64,000 nucleotides of DNA, from NCBI GenBank assembly GCA_031308135.1, contig JAHLJT010004567.1:129217356-129281355 (forward strand), in the 5' to 3' direction. The DNA comes from Acheta domesticus (taxonomy: Eukaryota > Arthropoda > Insecta > Orthoptera > Gryllidae). A model generated the notes under the pieces. That model searched no databases, was not told the origin of the DNA, and saw only the letters and a list, made by a program, of their open reading frames with translations. A program made the position numbers and the translations under genes. Positions within the stretch are counted from its first letter, which is position 1. Every line of letters begins with the position of its first letter. Positions 1 through 10,698 of the stretch are shown one piece after another.

Positions 1-480
1 GTGCGTTAGAGGGAGTTAAAGGGTAAAGGCAAAAGAGAAGCAGAGAGAGAAAGAGAGAGGGAGTTAGAGTTGATTATGAGATTAAGGAGAGTGGGAATGG
101 GGAACGATGATAATATTATTACAAAGTTTTTCGCATACATAAATGTTTTCTAGATGACACCGAAAATGGCTGATGACTAGAAGATAATCTGTAACAGAAG
201 AAGAAACGAAAACAGAAAGCAGGCGGATGTACAAGAAAAAATACTACATACCAAGAAAGATCATACAATACAAAGACTGAAAATGCGTTAAAACTTATTA
301 TATAGTACATGTAACATACTTGGCGTTAGGGATTTCAGCGATAGAGCAAAGAGGAGAAAAGGGCAGAAGAACAGCTTGACGTCTTGGAATGTAACCGAAT
401 TTGGTCAGTGGTAATCGCGAACATGGTGTTTAATTAAGGTGTGAAAGTGGAAATAGGAGTTTGTGTTATCTATAATTATT

Positions 481-3453
481 TCATTTAATCCAATCACTGA
501 GCCGAGTTTTAAATTTTCTGAAATCGCTAATTTGTTTGAGATATGTGGGTAGTGAGTTCCATATTCTAATTACAGTTACAGTAAATGACTTACTATAGGA
601 TACCGTATTGTGCCGCGGTATGCACAGTAATCGCGAGGAACGTGATCGTTCAAGCGTCAGCATTTTAAAGTTTTGCAATAATTGCGTTTGATAGCAATTA
701 TTCAAAATTTTATGGAGAAGAAGAAGGCTATGAAAATTTCTCCTTTTTTCGATTGAGAGAATGTTTGTTTGACCATAAAACTCAGATACATGATCGTATC
801 TTCTAAGATCGAATATGAAGCGGACGCATGCATTTTGTGCTATTTGTAATTTGCGTTGTTGCTTGAGCTTTAAGTCCGTAAGTAGGAAATCACAATAGTC
901 GAAATGAGGCATTATAAGTGAATTTACTAGACTTACGCGAGTGTTAATGGGTAGTAGTTCTCTGACTCGTTTTAGGGAATGGAGGCCTGCGAAGACTTTT
1001 TGGCAAATCTTACCTACTTGTGTGGTCCAACTAAGTGTGTTGTCTATATGTATTCCTAAGTTTTTTACATCGCTACACCAGGGAACAGGAGAGTTACCTA
1101 TGCTAATTTCCGGAAGGGAGGATTTCTCCAATTTGTTCAAAGCGTTGCGAGAGCCTATCACTAAGCTTTGCGATTTCATTGGATTTAATAAGAGACCAAG
1201 GGCTTCTGCCCATTTATTGAGAGCGTTTAAGTCATCGTTTATTTTCTGGGCTAATGAGTTCAACTCCGATGGGTATCCACTTATATAGATTTGTAGGTCG
1301 TCAGCGTACATTTTGTGTTTACAGTGATTGAGGCATTGTCCTACGTCATTTACATAAATTAAAAATCCTAAGGGTCCTAGAACCGTTCCCTGCGCAATAC
1401 CACGGGATGTTTTAACAGCAGTGGATTGTTTTTCACCAGATACAACGATTTGCTGTCGATTTGAAAGATATTGAGTGAACCATCGTATTGTGGGTTTAGC
1501 AAAACCCAATATTTTCATTTTTTCAAGCAGAATTTCGTGATCGACCGAGTCAAATGCTTTACTAAAATCTAGAAGAACAAGTATTGTTAATTTACCTTTA
1601 TCAATGGAGATTCTAGCGTCTTCAATAATATTTAAGAGAACAGTACCTGTGTTTCTGCCTGATCGGAAGCCATATTGTTGATCGCTAATGAGATTTTTGC
1701 TTTCGAGGTAACTTATAATTTGACGTCGCGCAATTTTTTCTAGAACTTTTGAAATCGTAGGTAGAATACTTATCGGTCTGTATTCAGGAGGGTTTGCAGT
1801 AGTTTTAGGAAGAGGGTGGACAAGCGCGGTTTTCCAAGAGTTTGGATACGTACCACTTGCTAGGGAAAAATTTATAATGTCAGTTACAATGGGGTATATA
1901 ACTTCGGCACTGACTTTTAGTAATTTAGCATTGATATTATCTGTCCCTGAGGCGTTTGATTTGAGGCTCTGAATGGTTTTAAAAATTTCATAATGATTTG
2001 TAGATGCAAAAAAGAATTCTTCCTGAGTGTGTACCGAAACGGATCGTAAGGTTGAGAGAGTTTTGTTTTTTGAGAAATAATCGAAGTGAGGAGCCATGTT
2101 AGCAAAACGCTGGTTAAGAACATCAAGGGGTGTATCGATTTGCGATGGGGTTCGTGATTTGCCTAAGCCTAAAGTGCGCAGCGATTTCCATACTTGTTTT
2201 GAGTCTCTGTTCGTGCCAAGAATACTATGATAATATTTAATTTTAGCGTTCCTAGATTTTTGCGTTACAAGATTTCTCAGTTTCTTGTAAGCATCTCTGT
2301 CATGTTCGCACTTTGTGTTACGAAATACATTGAAGGCGGCATCTCTCTGTTTCATTAACATACGTATTTCCTCCGTTAACCAGGGAGCGGGGGGGCGTGT
2401 CGCGCGAGCTGTCCTAATTGGAATATGCCTATTAAGAAGTTCCGTCAGTAAGCGCGTAAAAGTATTTACTTTTCTATCTATACAATTTTCTTGATTTATA
2501 AGATGCCATGGCACAGATAAGCCGTCGGAAGTAAATGCTTCCGAATTGAAGTTCTTATATTCACGGTATTTAAAGATTTTGGGCGTATATTTTGGGCATT
2601 TCATGCGATATGATAAATATATTAGGTCATGTTTAGATATCCCGGGAACTGACATCTGCCCATGGTGATTTACTTTCTCGTGATTTGATACTATCATATG
2701 GTCAATCCATGTGTCTGCGCCGGCAGTGTGATGTGTAGGATTTAGCGGCAGAATCGTAAGGTTCATTTCGTAAAAGAAACGCTTGAAATTCTCGGCAAGC
2801 GATAATGGTGAACGAAGATTGCAATTAAAATCGCCCATCAATATTATGTTTTCATACTTGGTTGCGCAAGATGCAATTACATTGCCCATGGCCTCAATAT
2901 TTCCTGTTTTTGGTGGGCAGTACACCACCGCTAAGGCGCACTTTTTGCCAAAAATTGAGACTTCGATGAAGAGGTATTCATTAGACTGATTAACTTCGCC
3001 TGTCGAAGATGCGATACATTTATAAGCAAGATCATCGCGGATATAGATACCGACACCTCCACCACGTGATGCGACACTAGGATTCCTATCGGTTCTTAGA
3101 AAATGGTAGCCGGGAAGTGAAACAAGAGACGTGTTAAAAGTCGCCTTTAGCCACGTTTCACTAACAAGGAGTGCATGAAAATGGTGTAGTGTGACTAGCT
3201 CTCTTACTTCATCGATATGGCAATAGAGGGACTGTGCATTTATATGTCCTACAAAAAATTATCGCGACGGGGGAGTTAAAATATGATTACGGGAACCGTC
3301 GGCGTGTAGCAACGGTTGCGTATCTAGTTCTGGTACAGAAGAATGAAGTAGGTTTGAATTCTTGTTACCTGTTAGTGACGTCATGCCTTGAGAAAGGGGT
3401 ATTAAGAAAGAGTGGAAATAAACAAGAGAAGGAAAGTGTCTTGGAAATACCAA
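481..3453 (-). pseudogene. CR1-like ORF2, APE endonuclease and reverse transcriptase, one nonsense codon
   Basis: The frame from 3258 to 481 gives 925 codons. It begins with an EEP/APE endonuclease (N-A-Q-S-L, S-E-T-W-L, M-G-D-F-N and a S-K-H-D-L end motif). The reverse transcriptase palm follows (P-I-S-I-L-P, L-D-F-S-K-A-F-D-S-V-D, G-T-V-L-G-P and catalytic Y-A-D-D). The C-terminal domain ends with the R-I-W-N-S-L-P motif typical of CR1/L2/Crack relatives, and no RNase H domain is seen. The same frame continues upstream through a single TAA at 3259-3261 to about 3453, so the N-terminus is probably interrupted by one point mutation. Alternatively, translation starts after it. Otherwise the frame is undamaged. 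Confidence 0.8.
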
Positions 3454-3503
3454 GAGTGCGTTAGGCTGTGGTGAGAGGGGTAAGGTTTTGGGGGAGGGCG
3501 CTC

Positions 3504-4190
3504 CTACGCTAAGCGGCTACCTGCAGCTTGCAGCTCGGCCTTTGTCTGCACGCGGGCACGGCCACTACCTGTTTTAACGATGATAGTTCCGTCTTCTGTC
3601 CACACGTTCCTCAGCCCGAAAGTAGAAATAGCTTCATTCAAGAGATCCAGGCGAGCTTTTGTTAAGTCTTCCCGAATGGTCATGCCAGAACTTTTCAGCT
3701 TTCTCTTTTCGCGGAAGACCTCCCGGCGCTTCCTGTAACTAACAAATTTTACAATGAGTGGGCGGGATTTCCCAGGGATCCTTGGTCCCACTCTGTGGCA
3801 TCTATCGATATCGTTGCGGTTTAAATCAACACTTATCTTTTTCGCCACGTCGATCGCCAGCTGGTCTGGATCTTCACTGTCGCTTTCTTTTACTCCAAAG
3901 ATCCGCAGGGAGTTCCGCCGGGTGTACATCTCCAGCTGATCGGTTTTTGCGTCCAGTTCTGCCTTTAAATTTTTTATTTCCCGGTCACGTTCTGCAAGTT
4001 CCCTGCGCAAATCATTTATTAAATCTGTGTTGAAGCGCATACTCTCCTCTAACTTCGTGGCGACCATTTCGGTGAGAACGGACGCTAAGGATTCGAGGAA
4101 AGCAGGACACTTCACCACCTCTTGCAATGCCGTGTTCAACTCTGCGTTGATACTGGCCGCGCTAGAGTTGGATCTATTGGTCCTTGCCAT
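3504..4190 (-). CDS. CR1-like ORF1, coiled-coil and RRM-like RNA-binding protein
   Basis: Encodes about 228 residues from the ATG at 4190. The frame is open up to 4256, but the upstream part reads as low-complexity Ile/Ser sequence, so the inner Met is preferred. An acidic and basic heptad-rich segment (roughly residues 40-90) looks like a trimerising coiled coil. It is followed by an RRM-like block with N-S-L-R-I-F-G-V and R-P-L-I-V-K-F motifs and a basic C-terminal domain. This layout is that of LINE ORF1 proteins, which coat the element RNA in a cytoplasmic RNP. The frame is intact. It lies immediately upstream of ORF2 with a gap of about 50 bp. Confidence 0.72.
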   Translation of the reverse strand: MARTNRSNSSAASINAELNTALQEVVKCPAFLESLASVLTEMVATKLEESMRFNTDLINDLRRELAERDREIKNLKAELDAKTDQLEMYTRRNSLRIFGVKESDSEDPDQLAIDVAKKISVDLNRNDIDRCHRVGPRIPGKSRPLIVKFVSYRKRREVFREKRKLKSSGMTIREDLTKARLDLLNEAISTFGLRNVWTEDGTIIVKTGSGRARVQTKAELQAAGSRLA

Positions 4191-4639
4191 GCTGATGGAG
4201 ATGGAGATAATGAAAGAAAATTGATGGCGAAGGGGACCGAAGATAGATAATTTCAAGCAAAGGAGTGAAGTTATTAGCTATTGCTCGTATTTGAAAATTT
4301 GAAATTCTAATATATGCTACAGGAACAAGGTAAAATTTAAATGGAGAAAATGGACAGTGGAATTTGATAACTACCTCAAAAGAAATAAGTTCAAAATAGA
4401 GTATGCAATAAGCGATATCACTGCAGTTACAGTTACGTTATAAAAAGAACAAACCAAAAAGACAAATAAATAAGAAGCGTGCAACACTTATCTTTCAATC
4501 CTTGCGCTGCGACGACACCGCCGGTGCAGTGCACTAAGCCTTTGACCACCTGCAAGAAAACTACCTGCGCCTAAGCTCGGAGCGCTCCGGGACGGTGTTC
4601 ACTCCACGAGGGACATCCACAGACTCCATATTATATACA

Positions 4640-5652
4640 GATACTATTTACAATGATTTATTCCTGGACAAAATATTCAATCATGGGTATCATCCCTTTT
4701 ATACGGCTTAATGTTCCTATAATTGTATGTCCCCATTTCGTCCAATTTTGGCGGTTTTTCATGACGAGCGATGGTTTAGCTATTGAGTTTTCTAGCATCA
4801 ATACAAAATCTGATTTTCTTATCTTTCTTTCGGACTATTACTATCGGGCTCACATACGGTGTCATAGATTTTTTTTATGATACCATCCTCCAGCATCGTG
4901 TTTATTTGTCTACGTACCTCGGGTTTAAATACATGTGGGATCGGGTATTGCTTTACATTGAAGGGTTCCTCATCCATCAATTCAATTTTAAATTGATATC
5001 CTTTTACGGGCTCCTTTGAACCTTCAAAAACGTCTTGATATTCGCTAACTAACGTTTCAACGGAATGGCTAACATCTACTCCATTTTCGTCGACCGCATA
5101 CTTGGCTGCTGCGTGAATCTGGTCCCTGGTCTCTTCAATTAGTTCTGCAATATCACAAATACACAAATCTTCGCCCTCCTGGTCTTTGATCCCCAAACAA
5201 TGTTGTTGCCCTTTGTCAGTTCGTAACAATATATTCCTGTTACCTACATCGACCTTGGCGTCACACATCTTTAGGCCATCAATCCCCAAAATGATTGGAC
5301 GAATCAAATTTTTTATACTTATTGCAGGGAACTGTATCGTCACCCCTTGGACTTCCACCTCCACCCAAATTTGCTGACTTGTTTCGATGCGCCTCCCGTT
5401 AGCCGTACGAATATTTAATTTTCTAGCAGGTAATTCTTCAATCTTATTCCCTTCTTTTTTTAGTTGCTTATATAATTCTTCCGATACCGCACACACATTT
5501 GCACCAGTGCCAATTGAAATATCTACCGGTATATGCCGAAACATCCCCTTCAACACCAAACACGTGCTATTTTCCGCCCGTTCGTCTGTATCTTCCCTTA
5601 ACAAATCTTCTGCTGCTACCTCAATGCTATTCAACTCTCTAATAACCATCAT
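4640..5652 (-). pseudogene. gypsy-like Pol fragment: protease and start of reverse transcriptase
   Basis: The N-terminal part carries a retropepsin fold signature (hydrophobic strand, G-T-G-A-N-V-C-A-V-S, later a G-I-D-G-L element). The residue that should be the catalytic Asp before T-G-A is Gly (codon 5511-5509, GGC), one base from an Asp codon. The RT start follows (Q-Y-P-I-P, then M-L-E-D-G-I-I-K-K). After about 4875 the conserved sequence (I-V-I-V-R-K-K-D, then D-A-R-K-L-N) moves to another frame. It then meets a TAA and degenerates by 4640. The fragment cannot give active enzyme because of the lost Asp, a frameshift, a nonsense codon and truncation. Confidence 0.7.
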
Positions 5653-5687
5653 CTCATCAGTCTTATCGTTCGAAATAACCCGCCTAT

Positions 5688-7241
5688 TTACTTCGAACAG
5701 TGGGAGTTTTCCTGCTCTATTGCATTAATTTCTATCTGTTCGTATCTCTTATCATCTTTGGATCTTCGCGAGTAACTATTTCCTGTCTTTTTAGATTCTC
5801 TCTTGGCATCATTTCCCCACTCGCCCTTCCCTTCTAAACTATCATTTCCTTGGCGATTATCATTATCAGCTATTTTTCCCGTTCCATTATTCTTTCCATT
5901 CATGCTATCATGGTATCCGTTACTATTATTCCGTTCATATTCGCCATTCAAAGTCCTATCGAAGAGGCTTAGCCGTTCCACTAAGTCTTCATAATCTACA
6001 GGTATCGAATTCCATAGCAAATTTTGAATACTGACTGGCAATTGACGAATAATAATTCTAATTAATTCATTATTATCTATCCCTTCTTCGCAAGCCTTGA
6101 ATGCGGCAATTTTGCGTGTTGCAAAATCACACATGGTTTCCGCCCCACCTTTCCTATATTTTTCACTCATCAATTTATATTTTAAATCAAATTTGTGATT
6201 TTCATTCCAGTAACGTTTTAAAAATTTCTCCTTCCATTCTTTATAACTCGTTGGTTCCGGAATTAATGATGTCAACCAATGATGGGCTTTAGATGACATT
6301 GCCTGCTCGACCATATGCAATTTTAACCTGTCAGGAATATTATTAATCATAAAGTAGCTTTCTAATTTTGAGATGAAAGACCATGGTTGCTCCTTGATAT
6401 CCCCATGGAATTTTAAATAACTTGGCAAAACTACCGCGGATGCTGTAGTTATTGCATTTCCCTGCGTGCGTGTTAGGACTTCATTTTCCAACTGATCTAT
6501 TTTGCCTTTAATGTTTGCTATCTGTTTTTCCGATTCCAATTCCTGCAAAGTTTTAATATTCCTCAGCCCCTCTTGTATCTGTTGTTCTACCTTACTATCT
6601 GTAACAACTATTTTTAATTCAATATTTTCTATTTTGTCGCCATGTTGTTGCGATATCTCATTTAAATATTCTATACGCGATTCAGCGTTCGTCATTTTTT
6701 TACATTGTTGGTTTTGTGTATGTGCTAATGCTGTAACATTTTCCTGTAAAGCCCCAACTTCAGAATTAATTTTATTAAAACATTCCTTTTGCTCTTTCTG
6801 AATTTGATTTACTTGACAATTAAACGCATCCATTTTTGAATAAATATTACTAAATTCATTAGCTGTATCGGTCCGTAACTGCGATATCTCCTCACATATT
6901 GCTTTACGAAAATTCTTAAATTCCTGTGTCGTTTCTATCTTTATAACTTCCAATTTGGCATTATTATTTTCAAATTTAGCGTTCATGTCTAAAGTCAATC
7001 CTTCCAATTTAGTATTCATTTTTGCCTTCATTTCAGCTAACATTTTAATTATTATCAAGTTACTAGAATCCGTATTGTCTACTGGAGCTGCCGCTACTTC
7101 CTTTTCTTTCTGTTCTACCTCAACTAATTCTCGCAACATGTCACCTTCGGGATTCATACTGTTAGCCGCCATATTATCTATTTCGACATTTTCGGAACGT
7201 GCTGTCTTACTTCTAGTCTCCATCTTGAAATTATAATACAA
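5688..7241 (-). CDS. gypsy-like Gag polyprotein
   Basis: 517 codons with no stop. Met7 may be the true start, since the first residues are atypical. Residues 60-260 are a long heptad-rich coiled coil. Residues about 270-440 match the retrotransposon gag capsid core, with the P-W-S-F-I-S-K-L-E-S-Y-F helix, a H-H-W-L-T-S-L segment and an L-P-V-S-I-Q-N-L major-homology-like stretch. The C-terminus is Asn/Gly-rich and basic. No CCHC zinc knuckle is present, so packaging may rely on the basic tail. The pol frame begins about 40 bp after the gag stop in another frame, as in elements that use frameshifting. Confidence 0.72.
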   Translation of the reverse strand: MYYNFKMETRSKTARSENVEIDNMAANSMNPEGDMLRELVEVEQKEKEVAAAPVDNTDSSNLIIIKMLAEMKAKMNTKLEGLTLDMNAKFENNNAKLEVIKIETTQEFKNFRKAICEEISQLRTDTANEFSNIYSKMDAFNCQVNQIQKEQKECFNKINSEVGALQENVTALAHTQNQQCKKMTNAESRIEYLNEISQQHGDKIENIELKIVVTDSKVEQQIQEGLRNIKTLQELESEKQIANIKGKIDQLENEVLTRTQGNAITTASAVVLPSYLKFHGDIKEQPWSFISKLESYFMINNIPDRLKLHMVEQAMSSKAHHWLTSLIPEPTSYKEWKEKFLKRYWNENHKFDLKYKLMSEKYRKGGAETMCDFATRKIAAFKACEEGIDNNELIRIIIRQLPVSIQNLLWNSIPVDYEDLVERLSLFDRTLNGEYERNNSNGYHDSMNGKNNGTGKIADNDNRQGNDSLEGKGEWGNDAKRESKKTGNSYSRRSKDDKRYEQIEINAIEQENSHCSK

Positions 7242-7424
7242 ATTAAAATTCTCACTATCAAATTCTCCTCAATGAAATGGTTTTGGCTTTTTTTATAATT
7301 ACAGTTAATTTCATATGTCAATCAATAAATTTCAGATTCCTTTTCGATCAATTTGTTATAATTTATAATAATTCCTTTAAACGTACTTCACTTTGTTATA
7401 AATTATAACAAAATATGCCCCAGT

Positions 7425-7517
7425 TGGCGCGCCATTTTGAAATATACCATTCTCACGTCTCATCAAGATTGTGGCTGTAATCATGTCCTGTTCCAAATTT
7501 ATTAAGATTTGGGCGCC
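7425..7517 (-). other. candidate primer-binding sites of the gypsy-like element
   Basis: Two TGGCGC-type matches to tRNA 3' ends lie between gag and the LTR on the minus strand. One is at 7434-7425 (TGGCGCGCCA followed by ACTGGGGC) and the other at 7517-7505 (TGGCGCCCAAATC). The first sits three bases inside the deduced LTR end at 7438 and is preferred. The second would fall inside the LTR. Confidence 0.45.
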
Positions 7518-8760
7518 AGAAACAGGTTACATGAATTACTACCAAAGTTTTTCTATCTAATTTTAACAAAATTATATAAAAATCCAGCTAGCTTGGGTCG
7601 ATGGATCCGGATACAAATACTCGCTATCGCCTCGATAGCCGATTACCTGATCTGCCAACTATACAGTATGGCGTGGAATCTGAAATGTAATAATTATGCT
7701 ACCAACTAATTGAAAATTATGATTGACAAATGAAACTCTTTTCGTTTCCAAAGAACAAAATTCAACAATTTATTTAACTTTAAATTAAAAACAATAAATT
7801 TGATGGTCATGACCCTTTTTTGAATAAATTGTCTCTTTTATACTGCAGTATTTTTTTTACCGTTTGTGCATGCCAACGCTCCGTGGTCGCTTCTCACTTG
7901 GCCGTTGTTAATTCCAATTTCCGCTTCTTTCTTCAGTCTTGCGCCGCTGCTGACACGTCCAGTCCACACTGCCTAAACTATTTGTTAGTTCTTATCCGAC
8001 GCTCCCGGTTCCTAGTCTCTCCCACTGGTTATGTAAACTATTGAAGTCCAACTGCAATGTCCGAAAATCTGAACAAGTCCTCCGCGAAATCACTTCTGGT
8101 AAATTATTTTCAAAGTCCGGAAACAAACTATCACTTCTCTCACAAGAAAACTATACAAGTCTCACTTTCCCACTATATTGTCTACAACGATCTTTACGCT
8201 ACGGCACCCAGTCATAATCTACGATCTTCACTCCACGACACCCCGAGTCAGAATGTACGATCTTCACTCCACGACACCCCGAGTCAGAATGTACGATCTT
8301 CACTCCACGACACCCCGAGTCAGAATGTACGATCTTCACTCCACGACACCCCGAGTCAGAATATACGATCTTCACTCCACGACACCCCGAGTCAGAATGT
8401 CCTATTTAATGCGTTTTTGAACCCATTATGGCTCGGTAAGCGTCCATCCTTCTATTTTTTTAAAAACACGGCGGCAACATTAGACTATCTAGTCTTCCCT
8501 AGCCAACCCGTGCGTCTCTTACAAATCCGAGTAGCCGCGAACTCCGCCAGTCATTCGTTTTTGCACCAATTACATCTTAGGTTCTTCAGCCATCTAGCCG
8601 GCGTCCTGACGTCATCAAGGCCCGTGTATAGTTTGTTGACCTTGCCAACCTCTGCGCTGACGTTGCTAAGGCCACATACCGCCATATTGGATGCCCATTT
8701 ATCCACCCCATGTCTAACTAACATCATTAAATAAAATCCATCGTATTCTGGTATATCACA
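7438..8760 (-). repeat. 5' LTR of the gypsy-like element (about 1.32 kb)
   Basis: The ends are imperfect inverted repeats. The plus strand starts TGAAATATACC at 7438 and finishes GGTATATCACA at 8760, giving the TG...CA ends of an LTR. The position next to the primer-binding-like site and gag supports this. It contains a 36-bp tandem array (8187-8400). The frames open through that array are by-products of a repeat length divisible by three and are not taken as genes. Confidence 0.6.
8187..8400. repeat. 36-bp tandem repeat, five near-identical units plus one diverged
   Basis: Units start at 8221, 8257, 8293, 8329 and 8365, each beginning ACGATCTTCACTCCACGACA. The fourth differs by one base (GAATAT for GAATGT). 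A diverged 34-bp copy lies at 8187-8220. The near-identity shows recent amplification within the LTR. Confidence 0.95.
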
Positions 8761-8775
8761 CTATGTAAGATTTTC

Positions 8776-10300
8776 ACTTTCCCATATACGTACGTTTTTA
8801 CGGAGTAATATACGTGGTATAAGGAAAGTTATGTAATGTTGCGGAAAATGGATTTCGAGATTTTAGCGTAAAAATACACGTTTTGGGGTCCCCTGATATC
8901 GAAAAAGTGTGTTTTTTCAAAACCTCCTTCCGTCCGTCTGTTCGTCCGTCCGTCCGTCCGTCCGTCCGTCAGTCAGTCTGTGTACAACACTAGCGATTAG
9001 CCGTACGTGTGATTTCTTCCAAAATGGATATTCTCCTGTCAATCTGGCCCACTCGATGCCCCGCGATTTTGAAAATCTTTCTTCAAAATTTGGGGGTACT
9101 TTACATGAAACCCCCTGGACATCTTCAGACTTTTCTCAAAAACTGCTCCAAATTTTTTCTTTAAATTTCTTGTAAGAATAGAGTAATATACACTTATTAA
9201 GGTGGCTTAGGTCTGAATTTCGCGGTTAACTCTAAATTTTCGAAAATTACAAAAGTGAATTTCTTCTGCGTCTTCCTACAACAACAAAATTGAAGATAGA
9301 GATTTTTACTCCAATTGAAATTAGTTCTCCAAACTCAGTTCTTTCATTAAGGTCCTGTACATTTTTTGAAAATTTTAGTAGTTTTCTGGCAATATTGCGC
9401 GAAATATTTGCAATTAAAAAAACACAAAAACAAGATTTTCTCAAAAAGTTTCCAAATTTATTCTTTGAACGTTTTGTAGGGATAGTGCTAAATGTGGTCT
9501 GTGATATGACATTATCGCTATATTGCTTAATTTTTTGTTTGTATTTTTAATTACAAAAGTGTAATATTTTTGACTTGTCACTCACGTCGTTAATATTTAC
9601 ATTATTGGCTATTTGTTCACATTATTATATTAATGAGTACATGTGCTTTAAATAATGTCAAACCTTCTCGAAAATTTAATAGTTTTCTGTGAAAAAAAGC
9701 TCAAAATTCCGTATTTTCAGAAACACTCAAACGCTATTTTCTCAAAAATGGCTTCAATTTTTTTTGTTCAAACGCTTTGAATGGATAGTGCTAATTGCAC
9801 TATTTAATATGGCGTGAAGTTCATTTTGGGATATTTTTTTGTTTCTTGAAAAATTACACAAATGTCATTTGTTTAAAAGTTCTCTCATACCGTTAAAATG
9901 CACATTTCCAGTAATTTGTATACACTATTGAATTTGTAAGTGTAAGTGCTTCAAACATCTTCAAATGAAGTTTTTCGAAAAGTCAAAAATTTTCTATGAA
10001 AAAGAGCTTCACATTTTGCAACTTTAGAGGCGCTTAAATGCCATTTCCTTAAAAGCAGCAAAACATTTTTAAAAGAAAATTGTCATTTAGGACGAGGTTT
10101 CGTGTTTTTTGATATTATTAAATTAATATTTCCGTTCTACCATTAGGAAACAGAAAATTAAGAAAATGTCAAAAAAATATACTTTGGGTGGTGGTAGATG
10201 GCTGCTGGCAAGATTATGTGGCAATTCCAAATAGACCAGACTCAAGGAAATAGAAAGCTAATACGGGAAAGTCTGTTCCATTCTGTAGCACCACTAGTTT
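8776..10300 (-). mobile_element. unit U copy 1 (non-autonomous repeat, minus orientation)
   Basis: A ~1.5-kb copy bounded by ACTTTCCC at 8776 and CCACTAGTTT at 10291-10300. Reverse-complemented, it matches the copies at 10.7-12.3 and 22.3-24.0 kb. Shared parts are a TCCGT/GGAC microsatellite tract (8932-8980), the block containing AAGGTCCTGTACATTTTTTG and the motif that reads GAGAAAATGGCGTTTGAGCG on the other strand. The terminal ACTTTCCCRTAT occurs inverted at the other end, so it behaves as a TIR element. No open frame of note is present, so it must be mobilised in trans. Confidence 0.65.
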
Positions 10301-10303
10301 CCA

Positions 10304-10698
10304 AAATGGATTCCAGTCGATCTGGTTCGACTCGAGGCGCTGCGATTTTGAAAAACTTTCTTCAAAATTTGAGGTAGTTTACATGAAGCTCCTCGGACAT
10401 TTTCAGTTTTCCTCAAAAACAGTTCAAATTTTTTCTTTTAAATTTCTTGTGAGAATAGAGTAAAACATACTTATAAAAGTGGCATAGGTCCGATTTTCAT
10501 GTTTAACTCTGAATTTTCGAAAATTGCAACCTTTAGTCTCGGCTGGCTATTTGGCTACTGTTGCCAACTGCCATCTATCATCACCTAAAGTACATATTTT
10601 TCAACATTTTCTTAACTTTACGGTTTTCTAATAGAAATTAAGAAAATGTATTAAGAATATTTAAATACAGTAGTAAAACCTTGTCCTAAATGATTTGT
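10304..10698. repeat. junction segment between two head-to-head U copies
   Basis: 10304-10515 is a diverged direct repeat of 9030-9240, part of unit U copy 1. It is followed at about 10540-10690 by a piece matching the left part of U after the terminus (C-T-C-G-G-C-T region). The segment is therefore made of internal U fragments and not unique spacer, as expected from repeated rearrangement. Confidence 0.5.

Larger units (their letters stand above)
1..4627 (-). mobile_element. CR1-like non-LTR retrotransposon, nearly full length
   Basis: Two reading frames in the order expected of CR1/L2-group elements run on the minus strand: a coiled-coil nucleic-acid-binding ORF1 and an endonuclease-reverse transcriptase ORF2. 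The GC-richer stretch at about 4500-4627 is the likely 5' UTR. It ends where gypsy pol sequence starts, so the element appears to have been inserted into the gypsy copy at 4.6-8.8 kb. The 3' UTR occupies about 1-480 and is A/G-rich on the plus strand. Its exact end lies at or beyond the window edge, and no poly(A) tail is visible. The reverse transcriptase is free of stops over more than 900 codons, which points to a young copy. Confidence 0.8.
4640..8760 (-). mobile_element. Ty3/gypsy-like LTR retrotransposon, truncated in pol
   Basis: Running down the minus strand are an LTR (8760-7438), a primer-binding-like site, gag (7241-5688), a protease region (about 5650-5300) and the first part of reverse transcriptase, lost at about 4640. 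The rest of pol and the second LTR are absent from the window. The CR1-like element occupies the position where pol should continue. The gag-protease-RT order without integrase in between, together with the RT motifs, fits gypsy rather than copia. Confidence 0.75.

Noticed and set aside
8057..8734. 225-codon plus-strand frame with a repeated S-S-L-H-D-T-P-S-Q-N peptide
   Set aside because: It lies inside the LTR and stays open because the 36-bp repeat is a multiple of three. The same array is open in a second frame as well.
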